64,000 bases of DNA from Hyphomicrobiales bacterium. GTDB taxonomy: Bacteria > Pseudomonadota > Alphaproteobacteria > Rhizobiales > Rhizobiaceae. Positions 53,288-63,945 of the stretch are shown in pieces (the first letter of the stretch is position 1; each line of letters starts with the position of its first letter). The notes beneath the pieces are model-generated. The model searched no databases and had not been told where the DNA came from. It worked only from the letters and a program-made list of their open reading frames with translations. The stretch spans positions 227,849-291,848 of the forward strand of contig UBMU01000015.1 in NCBI GenBank assembly GCA_900466605.1, read 5' to 3'. Both the position numbers and the translations under genes were made by a program.

Positions 53288-54310
53288 ATGTCTTCGACAG
53301 CTCAGATGGCTCATGAAGAAGTTTCGCCGGCCTTGTTGGTCGATGCGATGTTCGCATTTCGGAAAACGGCCGCGATCAAGGCGGCAATCGAATTCGATCT
53401 ATTTACGAAATTTGGCGGGGAGCGCCGTACGGCAAATGCGCTTGCTTCTGAACTAGGCTGCGCCGAGCGCGGCGTGCGCATTCTCTGCGACTTTCTGGTG
53501 GTCTCGGGATTCCTGACAAAGAATGGCGAGAGCTACGCGCCGACGCCGTCGAGCCAGGTCTTTCTCGATCGACATTCGCCTGCGTTCATGGGCGCGGCGA
53601 TCGATTTCCTGGCTTCACCGCAAATGGTGTCGTCGTTCCTGGACGACCCGTCCGCCTATGTTCGCAACGGCGGCTCTATCGGCTTGGCGAACGTAGCGCC
53701 GGACAATCCCGTGTGGGTCAAGTTTGCCCGCGCCATGGGGGCATTCACCGGCGCAAGCGCAAAGGCCCTGGCGTCGGACGTTGCGACATGGTCAAAGCCG
53801 CCCAGCAAGGTTCTGGACATTGCCGCCGGACCAGGCGCCTTCGGTATTGAAATCGCAAAGGTGTCGCCATCGGCGACAGTGGTCGCTCTCGATTGGAAGC
53901 CGGTTCTCACCGTGACCGAGGAGAATGCCACGAGTGCGGGAGTGGGCGCACGCTTCACCTTCCAAGCCGGCAGCGCCTTTGAAGTCGATTGGGGCAACGG
54001 CTATGACTTGATACTGCTGCCGAACTTTCTCCATCACTTTGATGCCGATGCCTGCGTCACGCTTTTGAAGAAAGCGCGGGCGAGCCTGGCGCCGGGAGGT
54101 CGCGTGGCTATCGTCGAGTTCGTACCGAATGAGGATCGGGTGTCGCCGGAATTTCCGGCTGCTTTTGCCCTGGTCATGCTGGCGACGACGCCAAAGGGCG
54201 ACGCCTACACGGAGCGGGAGCTTGCAGAGATGGCCAAGTCGGCCGGTTTCCGGCACGTTACTACGAGACCGCTGCCACCATCACCAGCCAGCCTGATTTT
54301 CCTGGAGTGA
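53288..54310 (+). CDS. Class I SAM-dependent O-methyltransferase-like protein
   Basis: About 340 residues. An N-terminal winged-helix dimerisation domain (LLVDAMFAFRKTAAIKAAIE; TANALASELGCAERGVRILC) is followed by a Rossmann SAM domain with VLDIAAGPGAFGIEIAKVSP, VVALDWKPVL, LILLPNFLHHFD and APGGRVAIVEFVP. This matches the acetylserotonin/plant-type O-methyltransferase group. The ATG at 53288 with GGAGGA upstream sets the start. The substrate is unknown. It converges with phaC. Confidence 0.85.
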   Translation: MSSTAQMAHEEVSPALLVDAMFAFRKTAAIKAAIEFDLFTKFGGERRTANALASELGCAERGVRILCDFLVVSGFLTKNGESYAPTPSSQVFLDRHSPAFMGAAIDFLASPQMVSSFLDDPSAYVRNGGSIGLANVAPDNPVWVKFARAMGAFTGASAKALASDVATWSKPPSKVLDIAAGPGAFGIEIAKVSPSATVVALDWKPVLTVTEENATSAGVGARFTFQAGSAFEVDWGNGYDLILLPNFLHHFDADACVTLLKKARASLAPGGRVAIVEFVPNEDRVSPEFPAAFALVMLATTPKGDAYTERELAEMAKSAGFRHVTTRPLPPSPASLIFLE

Positions 54311-54317
54311 CGCAGTC

Positions 54318-54339
54318 GAGCCTGATCGCGCTCAGGCTC
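54318..54339. terminator. Possible shared terminator, methyltransferase/phaC
   Basis: GAGCCTGA-TCGCGC-TCAGGCTC, 8-bp arms, between convergent genes and overlapping the end of phaC. No T tract. Confidence 0.4.
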
Positions 54340-56170
54340 GCTCCATGACGTAGCTTCCCGGCGCCTCTTCGAGGGCATTGAGCGCTGCGCCGCCCGGTTT
54401 GCGGGCGGGCACGCGTTTGCCGTCTTTCGCCGCGATCCAGGCTTGCCAGTGTGGCCACCACGAACCGGCATTCTCGGTTGCTTCGGTAAGCCACGTCTCG
54501 TAATTGTCTTTTGCGGCGCCGCCAGTCCAGTACTGGTACTTCCTCTTGTCCGGTGGGTTGACGACGCCGGCGATATGGCCGGAGCCCGCGAGCACGAAAT
54601 CGACCTTGCCGCCGAAGAATTGGCTGCCCAGAAAAACCGACTTGGCCGGCGCGATGTGATCTTCGCGGGTTGCGAGATTATAGATCGGGATCTTGACGTC
54701 CTTCAGGGACAGCGTTTGACCATCGAGGATCATCTCGTTCGCCGTCAGCGCATTCCTGAGGTAGCAATTGCGCAGGTAGAAGGCGTGGTTCGCTGCCGCC
54801 ATGCGGGTGGAGTCGGCATTCCAGAAGAGAAGGTCGAAAGCCATCGGCTCCTGGCCCTTCAGGTAGTTGTTGACGAAGTATGGCCAGATCAGTTCCGAGG
54901 CTCGGAGCATGTTGAAGGCCATCGCCATCTTCGAGCCATCGAGGTAGCCGATTTCCTCCATATGCGCCTCGAGGCGCTCAAGCTGTTCCTCGTCGACGAA
55001 GACCCTGAGGTCGCCGGCATGGGTGAAGTCCACCTGCGTTGTGAAGAGGGTCGCGGTCTTGATCCGCTTGTTCTTCTCCTTGGCGTGCAGCGCCAGCGTT
55101 GCCGCAAGCAGTGTGCCGCCCACGCAATAACCAACCGCGTTTGCTTCCTTCTCACCCGTCGCCTTCTCGATCGTGTCGAGGGCAAAGTCGATGCCTTCGC
55201 GCGCGTAGGCTGCCCAATCCTTCTTCGCATGGCGCGCGTCCGGATTTACCCACGAAATCACGAAAACGGTTTGCCCTTGGTCGACGCACCATTTGATGAA
55301 TGATTTCTGCGGGTTGAGGTCGAGGATATAGAACTTGTTGATCCACGGTGGGCAGATCAGAAGAGGGCGCTTCAGCACCGTTTCTGTGGTCGGCTCGTAC
55401 TGGATGATCTGGCAGATCTCGTTCTGCGCAATCACTTTGCCCGCGGTCAGTGCCATGTCGCGCCCAACGGCGAATTTGGTCATGTCGGTCTGGCGAAGCT
55501 TCAAGTCCCCGCGACCCGTGACGATGTCCTCAGCGAGCATCTTCATGCCACGCACCAGATTTTCTCCGCTGGTCGCAATCGTCTCGCGGTAAAGCTGTGG
55601 GTTGGTGGCAACGAAATTGGTTGGCGAGAGCGCGGCTGTGATCTGCTTCACATAGAAACCGGCCTTGTGCTTCGTGTGTTCGTCGAGGCCGTCGGTTTCG
55701 GCCACCATCTTCTCGGCCCAGTCGGCGGTAATCAGGTAAACCTGCTTCAGGAATTCGAAGAACGGGTTCTTCTGCCAGTCCTCATCGGCAAAGCGCTTGT
55801 CGTTGCGCTCGGGTTCCTGCGCCGGCGTTTCACCCTGCATGCGTTGCATCGAGCGCATCCAGATACCGAAGTAACTGCTCATCAGCTGCGTCTGCGCCTC
55901 GAAAGCGCGGCGCGGATCGGACATCCAGTATTCGGTCACCTTGGAGAGAGTCTTGACCATGTCGGTAACCGGTTCTGCGGCGTTCTCGGCGATTTCACCG
56001 CGCTCGCGCGGCGCGAGCCAGGCCGTCGCCGCCTTGCCGAGATTCTCGAGCGCACGGGCGAAATTGACCGCCATCGCCTCGGGATCTTTCAACAGATAGG
56101 GATCCAGGTCCTTTGCGTCGAAGCCCGGGCTCTTTGCCTTGTCGCCGTTTTCCTGCTTGCTGTCGGTCAC
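54332..56170 (-). CDS. phaC: Class I poly(3-hydroxyalkanoate) polymerase
   Basis: Polymerises (R)-3-hydroxyacyl-CoA into storage polyester at granule surfaces. 612 residues. The lipase-like box GYCVGGTLLA holds the catalytic Cys at about residue 348; the Asp lies in LATREDHIAP and the His in GSGHIAGVVNPP. The N-terminal ~190 residues include the PhaC N-domain (PRRAFEAQTQLMSSYFGIWM). PHB is a typical carbon reserve of rhizobia. phaA/B are not in this window. Confidence 0.95.
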   Translation of the reverse strand: MTDSKQENGDKAKSPGFDAKDLDPYLLKDPEAMAVNFARALENLGKAATAWLAPRERGEIAENAAEPVTDMVKTLSKVTEYWMSDPRRAFEAQTQLMSSYFGIWMRSMQRMQGETPAQEPERNDKRFADEDWQKNPFFEFLKQVYLITADWAEKMVAETDGLDEHTKHKAGFYVKQITAALSPTNFVATNPQLYRETIATSGENLVRGMKMLAEDIVTGRGDLKLRQTDMTKFAVGRDMALTAGKVIAQNEICQIIQYEPTTETVLKRPLLICPPWINKFYILDLNPQKSFIKWCVDQGQTVFVISWVNPDARHAKKDWAAYAREGIDFALDTIEKATGEKEANAVGYCVGGTLLAATLALHAKEKNKRIKTATLFTTQVDFTHAGDLRVFVDEEQLERLEAHMEEIGYLDGSKMAMAFNMLRASELIWPYFVNNYLKGQEPMAFDLLFWNADSTRMAAANHAFYLRNCYLRNALTANEMILDGQTLSLKDVKIPIYNLATREDHIAPAKSVFLGSQFFGGKVDFVLAGSGHIAGVVNPPDKRKYQYWTGGAAKDNYETWLTEATENAGSWWPHWQAWIAAKDGKRVPARKPGGAALNALEEAPGSYVMERA

Positions 56171-56324
56171 ACGTTTCCTCCGGCGGCAGCATCTTCCTGC
56201 AAATCAAGTTGTACATCTGGAAAGATCGATAAAACAAGTTCCGCTGATGACCGCTCGTGCTATTGCTTTGTGGCGGCGACGAATTTAACAGTCGAAGCAC
56301 CTCAGGATTTGGGACCTCTGGCAC

Positions 56325-56741
56325 ATGACGAAAAATGGCATTCGCACTATCGCAAACGTGACCCGCATCGCGCTCATCAGCGCCGCCGCGGCCATGATGC
56401 TTGCCGGATGCCTGCAGACGCCAGAGGAAAAGGCTGCATTCAAGGCCAGGCAGGCAGCGCCGACGCCTGTTGTCATGAACGCGACGAAGGGTGCCGAGCC
56501 GACCGAAAGTGGCCTGTCGCACTACAAGGACGGCTATCCGGGATTCGGTGCGCCTTTGACTGCGGCAAACGTCCAGATGAGCGACGATGAGGCCGGCGGG
56601 CTCCAGAAAAAGCTGACGGCGCTCGGCGCCCAGCGCAAGGCAGGAACGATCTCAGAAGCCGAGTATCAGCGACGTGTTGCGGAATATCGCAAGCTCGCCG
56701 CCGAGCACGGTGCGGCAACCCTCTCCGAAATCGCCAATTAG
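56325..56741 (+). CDS. SHOCT-domain lipoprotein
   Basis: 138 residues. The signal peptide with lipobox MMLAGC is near residue 29. The C-terminal ~35 residues (LTALGAQRKAGTISEAEYQR) form a short SHOCT-type helical motif. The linker is Pro/Thr/Ala-rich. The precise role is unknown. It diverges from phaC. Confidence 0.75.
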   Translation: MTKNGIRTIANVTRIALISAAAAMMLAGCLQTPEEKAAFKARQAAPTPVVMNATKGAEPTESGLSHYKDGYPGFGAPLTAANVQMSDDEAGGLQKKLTALGAQRKAGTISEAEYQRRVAEYRKLAAEHGAATLSEIAN

Positions 56742-56965
56742 GCCTTGCCTTCGCTGCGATTTGGAAGCAAAGCCTTCCACCAGTAGCGGAAGATGAATTT
56801 TTCCCGATAATGCACGGCCTGCACGGCCCTCCGTCAAAGAAATGCCGTGCGGCGCAAGTCTGATGAATACGGCGTTGGTGATTCTGAAGTTCGTATCACG
56901 AACAGCCGGGAATTAGGACGAACTTCGAGCGCGGTCGTGGTGGCCGCATTTCCGTGGGGAAAGAA

Positions 56966-58183
56966 ATGGAAGAGTTTCACAAAGTCCGGCGTTTGCCGCC
57001 TTACGTTTTCGAACAGGTCAACCGTTTGAAAGCGAGCGCGCGAGCGGGTGGGGCCGATATCATCGATCTCGGCATGGGAAACCCTGACCTTCCAACCCCG
57101 AAGGCGATCGTCGACAAGCTCTGTGAAGTCGTCCAGGATCCGCGCACGCATCGCTATTCGTCCTCCAAGGGCATTCCCGGCCTGCGTCGAGCCCAAGCTG
57201 CCTATTACGCTCGCCGCTTCGGCGTGAAGCTCAACCCGGACACCCAGGTCGTCGCGACCTTGGGCTCCAAGGAAGGCTTTGCCAACATGGCGCAGGCAAT
57301 CACTGCGCCTGGCGACGTCATTCTTTGCCCGAACCCGACTTATCCGATCCACGCCTTCGGCTTCCTGATGGCTGGCGGTGTCATTCGCTCGATGTCGGTC
57401 GAGCCTGACGAAAGCTTCTTCCCGCCGCTGGAACGGGCCGTCCGGCATTCGATTCCGAAGCCGCTGGCGCTGATTCTCAACTATCCGTCCAATCCGACGG
57501 CCTATGTGGCGACGCTGGATTTCTATAAGGACGTCATCGCTTTCGCCAAGAAGCACGACATCATCGTCCTTTCCGACCTTGCCTACTCAGAAATCTATTT
57601 CGATGGTGAGCCGCCTCCGTCGGTTCTGGAGGTGCCGGGCGCGATGGATGTGACGGTTGAGTTCACCTCGATGTCGAAGACCTTCTCGATGCCGGGCTGG
57701 CGCATGGGCTTTGCCGTCGGCAACGAGCGCCTGATTGCGGCTTTGACGCGCGTGAAATCCTACCTCGATTATGGCGCGTTTACGCCAATCCAGGTGGCGG
57801 CCACACACGCCCTGAACGGCGACGGCTCTGACATTGCGGAAGTCCGCAACGTCTACAAGCGCCGTCGTGATGTCATGGTCGATACCTTTGGCAAGGCGGG
57901 TTTCGAGGTGCCGCCACCGGCCGCGACGATGTTTGCCTGGGCCAAGATCCCTGAAAAGTTTCGCCATCTTGGTTCGCTGGAATTCTCCAAGCTGCTTGTC
58001 GAGAAAGCCGACGTGGCGGTAGCGCCTGGCATCGGCTTCGGCGAAATGGGCGACGACTACGTGCGTCTGGCTCTCGTCGAGAACGAGCATCGCATTCGCC
58101 AGGCTGCCCGCAACATCAAGAAGTTCATGTCGACGGCGGATGAGACGATGCACAACGTCATCTCGCTCAACGCACATCGCTGA
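56966..58183 (+). CDS. alaC: AlaC-like PLP-dependent aminotransferase
   Basis: About 405 residues, class I/II aminotransferase. Conserved parts: FHKVRRLPPYVFEQVNRLKA, IDLGMGNPDLPTPKAIVDKL, HRYSSSKGIPGLR, ILNYPSNPTA, VLSDLAYSEIYFDG, SMSKTFSMPGWRMGF with the PLP Lys in SMSKTF. It follows E. coli AlaC closely along its length; it is often labelled LL-diaminopimelate aminotransferase in databases. Alanine synthesis from pyruvate and glutamate is the likely reaction. The ATG at 56966 has GGGGAAAG upstream. It precedes hom. Confidence 0.88.
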   Translation: MEEFHKVRRLPPYVFEQVNRLKASARAGGADIIDLGMGNPDLPTPKAIVDKLCEVVQDPRTHRYSSSKGIPGLRRAQAAYYARRFGVKLNPDTQVVATLGSKEGFANMAQAITAPGDVILCPNPTYPIHAFGFLMAGGVIRSMSVEPDESFFPPLERAVRHSIPKPLALILNYPSNPTAYVATLDFYKDVIAFAKKHDIIVLSDLAYSEIYFDGEPPPSVLEVPGAMDVTVEFTSMSKTFSMPGWRMGFAVGNERLIAALTRVKSYLDYGAFTPIQVAATHALNGDGSDIAEVRNVYKRRRDVMVDTFGKAGFEVPPPAATMFAWAKIPEKFRHLGSLEFSKLLVEKADVAVAPGIGFGEMGDDYVRLALVENEHRIRQAARNIKKFMSTADETMHNVISLNAHR

Positions 58184-58199
58184 TATAATCCCACTCAAT

Positions 58200-58224
58200 G
58201 GCAGCCGCTCAGGCGGCTGCCTTT
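58200..58224 (+). terminator. Hairpin between alaC and hom
   Basis: GGCAGCCGC-TCAG-GCGGCTGCC followed by TTT, 17 bp after the alaC stop and 25 bp before hom. Possibly an attenuating element. Confidence 0.7.
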
Positions 58225-58248
58225 CATGACACATTTCAGGATCGATCC

Positions 58249-59571
<1,323 letters not shown>

Positions 59572-59747
59572 GCCTTCCTCGCTCCGCGAACTTGCCGAAA
59601 GCGCTGCGGCAGGTTTTGCCGCGTGCATCCACAGGTAACGTCGATTGTCTCGCCCAAAACCGTTGTGCGGTCGAGCCAAGCCGCATAAAGCTGCCGATAT
59701 CACTCCCGGTCCCGGGGTGGTGACAAGCGTTGAAGGCAGCAGACGAG

Positions 59748-61550
59748 ATGGAGATTCCGGCCGATCCGGTACAGCGTGCGTTTCTTGGCGTCGAGAAGTC
59801 CGTTCTGGATAACCGCTGGATATCGCGGCTCGATCAAGCCGGTCAGAACCGGGCGCTCGCTATGTCCCAGGTGCATGGACTGCCCGAGCTCATTGCTCGC
59901 GTCCTCGCTGGACGCGGTGTTACCGTCGATGAAGCGCTGGAGTTCCTCGATCCGACGCTTCGTGGCCTGATGCCGGACCCCTATACGTTGACCGATTGCG
60001 AGAAGGCGGCCAACCGGCTTGCCGAAGCCATCCGAAGTCAGCAGCAGGTTGCGATCTTCGGTGACTACGATGTTGATGGCGCTGCCTCCTCAGCGCTGAT
60101 GTTCCGCTTTCTCAGGCACTTCGGCGCGAAGGCAGAGATCTATATTCCGGACCGCATTTTCGAGGGCTACGGCCCCAACGCTGCCGCAATCGGCAGTCTG
60201 ATCGACAACGGTGCACGGCTGATCGTTACCGTCGATTGCGGGTCAACCAGCCATGACGCACTGGCGGAGGCGGCGAGGCGCAATATCGACGTCGTGGTGA
60301 TTGATCACCACCAGGTGACACACGACTTGCCGCCTTGCCGGGCGCTGGTCAATCCGAACCGAGAGGACGATCTCTCTGGTCAGGGACATCTTTGCGCCGC
60401 CGGCGTCGTATTCCTTGTGCTCGTCGCGACATTGCGCTTGCTGCGCGAAGCTGGGGATCCGCGCGCACGGTCGATCGATCTGCTGCAATGGCTTGATATC
60501 GTTGCGCTTGCGACCGTCTGTGATGTCGTCCCCCTGAAGGGCCTTAACCGTGCCTATGTCGTCAAAGGATTGATCGCGGCCCGTCATCAGGGCAATGCCG
60601 GTCTGTCGGCCCTCTTTCGCAAGGCTGGTCTTGCTGGGCCGGTAACGCCGTATCACTTCGGTTTCCTGATTGGCCCGCGCATCAATGCAGGTGGCCGCAT
60701 TGGCGACGCTGCTCTCGGCAGCCGCCTCCTCACCCTAGAGGACGCGGGCGAAGCAGAGGCGATCGCACTGCGACTCGATGAGCTCAACCGCGACAGGCAG
60801 GCGATGGAAGCGGTGATGCTGCAGGAGGCGGAGGCCGAGGCACTGGCGGAATATGGTGACGGGGAGGGTGCCTCCGTTATCGTGACTGCGCACGAAAAGT
60901 GGCACCCAGGCATTGTCGGACTGATAGCCGCTCGTCTGAAAGAGCGGTTCAAACGTCCGGCCTTCGCTATTGCTTTTGATCCATCCGGCAAGGGCACCGG
61001 CTCGGGCCGCTCGATCAACGGCTTTGACATGGGCAAGATGGTGCGCGCTGCCGTGGAGGACGGTTTGCTGGTCAAGGGCGGCGGCCACGCGATGGCTGCC
61101 GGTCTAACCGTCGAGCGCGACAAGCTTGGTCGCCTGCGCAGCTATTTTGCCGAGCGTGCCGAGAAGACGGTTGCGGCGCTCGTGGCCAACGAGACGCTGA
61201 AGATCGATGGCGCAATTGCGGCCAGCGGTGCAACGATCGATCTGATCGATCGCCTTGAGACGGCTGGGCCTTACGGCTCCGGCCATTCTCAGCCGCTCTT
61301 TGCCGTTCCTGCGCATCGACTTCGCGATTCCCGCCTTGTTGGCGAGAAGCACGTGAAGGTGACGCTAGAAGCCATGGACGGTGCGCGCCTTGACGGAATT
61401 GCATTTCGCGCCGCCGATACACAGCTCGGCAACCTACTGCTGAACTCCAGGGGCGCCAGCCTGCACGTTGCCGGGACGCTGGGTGCGGACCACTATCAGG
61501 GCGCCAGACGCATCCAACTGCGCGTTCAGGACGCAGCACCGGCCCGCTGA
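59748..61550 (+). CDS. recJ: Single-strand DNA exonuclease RecJ
   Basis: 5'-3' single-strand exonuclease of the RecFOR recombination path and mismatch repair. About 600 residues. DHH motifs: FGDYDVDGAASSALMFRF, VDCGSTSHDALAEA, VIDHHQVTHDLP; DHHA1 part with GPRINAGGRIGDA and KGGGHAMAAGLTV. A TTG at 59730 is an alternative start. In several rhizobia glpX is found between hom and recJ; it is absent here. Confidence 0.94.
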   Translation: MEIPADPVQRAFLGVEKSVLDNRWISRLDQAGQNRALAMSQVHGLPELIARVLAGRGVTVDEALEFLDPTLRGLMPDPYTLTDCEKAANRLAEAIRSQQQVAIFGDYDVDGAASSALMFRFLRHFGAKAEIYIPDRIFEGYGPNAAAIGSLIDNGARLIVTVDCGSTSHDALAEAARRNIDVVVIDHHQVTHDLPPCRALVNPNREDDLSGQGHLCAAGVVFLVLVATLRLLREAGDPRARSIDLLQWLDIVALATVCDVVPLKGLNRAYVVKGLIAARHQGNAGLSALFRKAGLAGPVTPYHFGFLIGPRINAGGRIGDAALGSRLLTLEDAGEAEAIALRLDELNRDRQAMEAVMLQEAEAEALAEYGDGEGASVIVTAHEKWHPGIVGLIAARLKERFKRPAFAIAFDPSGKGTGSGRSINGFDMGKMVRAAVEDGLLVKGGGHAMAAGLTVERDKLGRLRSYFAERAEKTVAALVANETLKIDGAIAASGATIDLIDRLETAGPYGSGHSQPLFAVPAHRLRDSRLVGEKHVKVTLEAMDGARLDGIAFRAADTQLGNLLLNSRGASLHVAGTLGADHYQGARRIQLRVQDAAPAR

Positions 61551-61564
61551 CGCTGGCCGGTGCT
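61535..61564. terminator. Hairpin at recJ end
   Basis: AGCACCGGCC ... GGCCGGTGCT, 10-bp perfect arms across the recJ stop codon, between convergent genes. No T tract. Confidence 0.45.
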
Positions 61565-61583
61565 GCCCCTGTTGGTCGGCTCG

Positions 61584-62828
61584 TCAGATGAGGACGTGTC
61601 GCGTCAGGTCGCTTTCCATAAAGACCAGATTGGGCTTGTAACCCATCTCCAGAAATTTCTCCCGGCGGGAAGTATCAGCAGCAAAGATTATCGTGCTTTC
61701 CACGCGCGCCGGGTCGTGGCCATCGAGGTCCGTGGTGATTTCGATTTCCGCTTCGAGGCCGACATCCCTCAGAATCTCGGATATGAGAGCGGGATCAGCC
61801 ATGCCGCTGAGCATGAGCCGATCGACATCCGCCGTGGCACTGACCTGGTAGGCCAACGTCTGCATCGAGACCAGCATCGGGAAAGACTCGCGCAACGCCT
61901 TAACCTCTGGATGCTCACCCATCCCGCCGAGTGCCATGCGCGTATAGAGTTCATAGGCCTTGATGAAATCCTTGCGGATCGCCCAGAAACGCACGGCTAC
62001 CGCCATACGCTCAAGGGTGAAGAGCCTGCACATCTCCTCGAAGATCACGCGCGATTCCGGTCCCGTGTTGAGCCTGCCTCGCTTGGCGGCGATATAGAGG
62101 AAATACTCAAGTCCGCCGCGGTATTTGTCCCACGCGACCATGACCTCTTCGTTGCCGTTTTGTGAGCGGCTTGGGGCCAATTTGGAGACAGCGACCGAGC
62201 GATAAAACGGCTGCTTGAGGAACGCAACGGCGCCCTGATCGAGAGCGTGTGCAAGGTAGGCGAAGTAGCTGAAGCAAAAATCACGCGGAACCCAGGTCGA
62301 TCGGAGCGCTGACGAACGATAGATCGCAATCTCCGGGAAAACATGCCGCTCGCAGACAAACCGAAAGACCTCGACAAACTCATGCCGTGCAAACTTGATG
62401 TCTTCATCGACCGAATAAAAACTGGTGAGGTCAAGATCTCTGATTTCATCGTATAGATACCACGAAGCGTGGCATGCGGACACGTCGGGATTGGTATCAA
62501 GATATGCCATGGCGGCCTTCAAGCCATCAGGAATCAGGAAATCGTCGTCAGCCAAGTAGATCGAGTACTCGCCGATCGCATGATGGAAGGCGCTCGCGAC
62601 ATTTTTGTAAGGGCCGCCGTTGGCGGTGCGGCGGTGGTAACGGATCGGCAAACCTCTCGCGATGAATTCATCGACAACTTGCTTTGTGTTGTCGGTCGAG
62701 GCGTTGTCGGAAATCACGATTTCATACGTGAAGTCAAAGTCGTAGGTTTCGCAATGCTCGAGGGCATTGCGCAGATAGATTTCACGGTTGAACGTCGGGA
62801 TGCAGATGCTGAGTTTAATGCCGCTCAA
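61584..62828 (-). CDS. Glycosyltransferase family 2 protein
   Basis: About 414 residues. GT-A fold: KLSICIPTFNREIYLRNALE, YEIVISDNASTDNTKQVVDE, YLADDDFLIPDG with the DxD-type acid cluster. The C-terminal ~200 residues are helical and not recognised. TTG start at 62828 with GGAG upstream; the longer frame runs into non-conserved sequence. It probably decorates a surface polysaccharide. It converges with recJ. Confidence 0.8.
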   Translation of the reverse strand: MSGIKLSICIPTFNREIYLRNALEHCETYDFDFTYEIVISDNASTDNTKQVVDEFIARGLPIRYHRRTANGGPYKNVASAFHHAIGEYSIYLADDDFLIPDGLKAAMAYLDTNPDVSACHASWYLYDEIRDLDLTSFYSVDEDIKFARHEFVEVFRFVCERHVFPEIAIYRSSALRSTWVPRDFCFSYFAYLAHALDQGAVAFLKQPFYRSVAVSKLAPSRSQNGNEEVMVAWDKYRGGLEYFLYIAAKRGRLNTGPESRVIFEEMCRLFTLERMAVAVRFWAIRKDFIKAYELYTRMALGGMGEHPEVKALRESFPMLVSMQTLAYQVSATADVDRLMLSGMADPALISEILRDVGLEAEIEITTDLDGHDPARVESTIIFAADTSRREKFLEMGYKPNLVFMESDLTRHVLI

Positions 62829-63188
62829 TTGAATTATCTCCGGGGGCAGGGCTTCGTCTTCATGACATTGGTTGAGGGCGGCGCAGAGGCCCCAAACTGT
62901 GCGGATCAAGACGCCAGAGAAAGGCAGTGTGCTCGGGGCAGCACGGAAAGCACCGCCTCGTTTCTTCGATGGGGAGCCGCTCCCCAGCGAGCATCATGAC
63001 TTTCACCAAGATCGCCTCCGCGATGGCGATATTTGCGCGGCTCGCTTGCCGGCAAAGATCCTGATGTGACTATCTATGCGGCTGAGTTGGAGCGAAGCTT
63101 ATGTTCGCTGCATTTCTGCGCCTCAAAGCGTGCACAATCATGCTTGAGGTAGCTCTGCACCCAACGAGGCCTGAACCGGATCAACGTC
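62829..63188. other. Non-coding stretch
   Basis: About 360 bp between two minus-strand genes. Short frames on the plus strand do not look like proteins. Nothing definite seen. Confidence 0.4.
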
Positions 63189-63560
63189 TTACCGCCGATT
63201 TTTCATAGTCTCGATTGCCGACGTGATTTCACGCATGTCGTATGGTTTCTGAAAGAACGCGGCATTTGGGGGCAGGTCGCAAGGCGCGGCCTGTTGATGT
63301 CCAGACGCTACAATGACGCCGATTCTCGGGTTCTTGCGATTGACGACGTGTGCAAGCTCCAGGCCATTCATGATGCCAGGCATATCGATATCGGTGAACA
63401 CGACAGCAATGTCGGGATTGTCGCGTAGGCAATCCATGGCTTCATCGGCATTTTCGGCTTCCATGACATCAAAACCCGCGTCCTGCACGAAATCCGCTGC
63501 CATCATGCGAACAAGCGGCTCGTCTTCCACGATAAGAACGATGGGATTGGTCCTACTCAT
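63189..63560 (-). CDS. Single-domain response regulator (CheY-like)
   Basis: 123 residues, receiver domain only. Acidic pocket in VLIVEDEPLVRMM, phospho-acceptor Asp in VVFTDIDMPG, conserved Ser/Thr position in VIVASGHQ, Lys in FFQKPYD. No output domain, so it acts through protein partners. It starts 14 bp after the stop of a broken frame on the same strand. Confidence 0.92.
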   Translation of the reverse strand: MSRTNPIVLIVEDEPLVRMMAADFVQDAGFDVMEAENADEAMDCLRDNPDIAVVFTDIDMPGIMNGLELAHVVNRKNPRIGVIVASGHQQAAPCDLPPNAAFFQKPYDMREITSAIETMKNRR

Positions 63561-63870
63561 TCTAGACCTGTCAGTTAATCGTCCCCGATCTCCCGAAGGC
63601 GATCCACCGGCGCACGGAACGTACCGACGAGGCCAGTCAAGTTGTAACGCAGGTCGGCGTCGGCGGTTCCGGCCAATCCGATATTGATCAGGTTAAAGGA
63701 GATATCTTTCTTCCAGCTGCTCGACGGCTGGCCGAGCGCTCTACCGAAGGGAGGCGTACTTCACCGCGCTTGCAGCTAGTTCAGCAGGAGCAACAATAAA
63801 TTGGTCACGCCCATAATGTCTCTGGACGAACCCTAAATCCTAGTCAAAAATGTAATGAAATCAATCACGA
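63561..63870. other. Region with a broken gene remnant
   Basis: 310 bp; contains the remnant at 63575-63760, otherwise nothing recognisable before tRNA-Glu. Confidence 0.5.
63575..63760 (-). pseudogene. Start-less coding remnant before response regulator
   Basis: 61 open codons between a TGA and a TAA, reading like a protein tail: SSWKKDISFNLINIGLAGTA then DADLRYNLTGLVGTFRAPVD. No usable start. Likely the decayed 3' end of a gene once upstream of the regulator. Confidence 0.35.
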
Positions 63871-63945
63871 TGGCACGCCCTAGGGGAGTCGAACCCCTCT
63901 TCCCAGAATGAAAATCTGGTGTCCTAACCGATAGACGAAGGGCGC
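63871..63945 (-). tRNA. tRNA-Glu (anticodon UUC)
   Basis: Minus strand: acceptor GCGCCCT/AGGGCGT, anticodon arm CCAGA-TTTTCAT-TCTGG giving TTC, T arm GGGGTTCGACTCCCC, encoded CCA. 75 nt. Confidence 0.97.
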
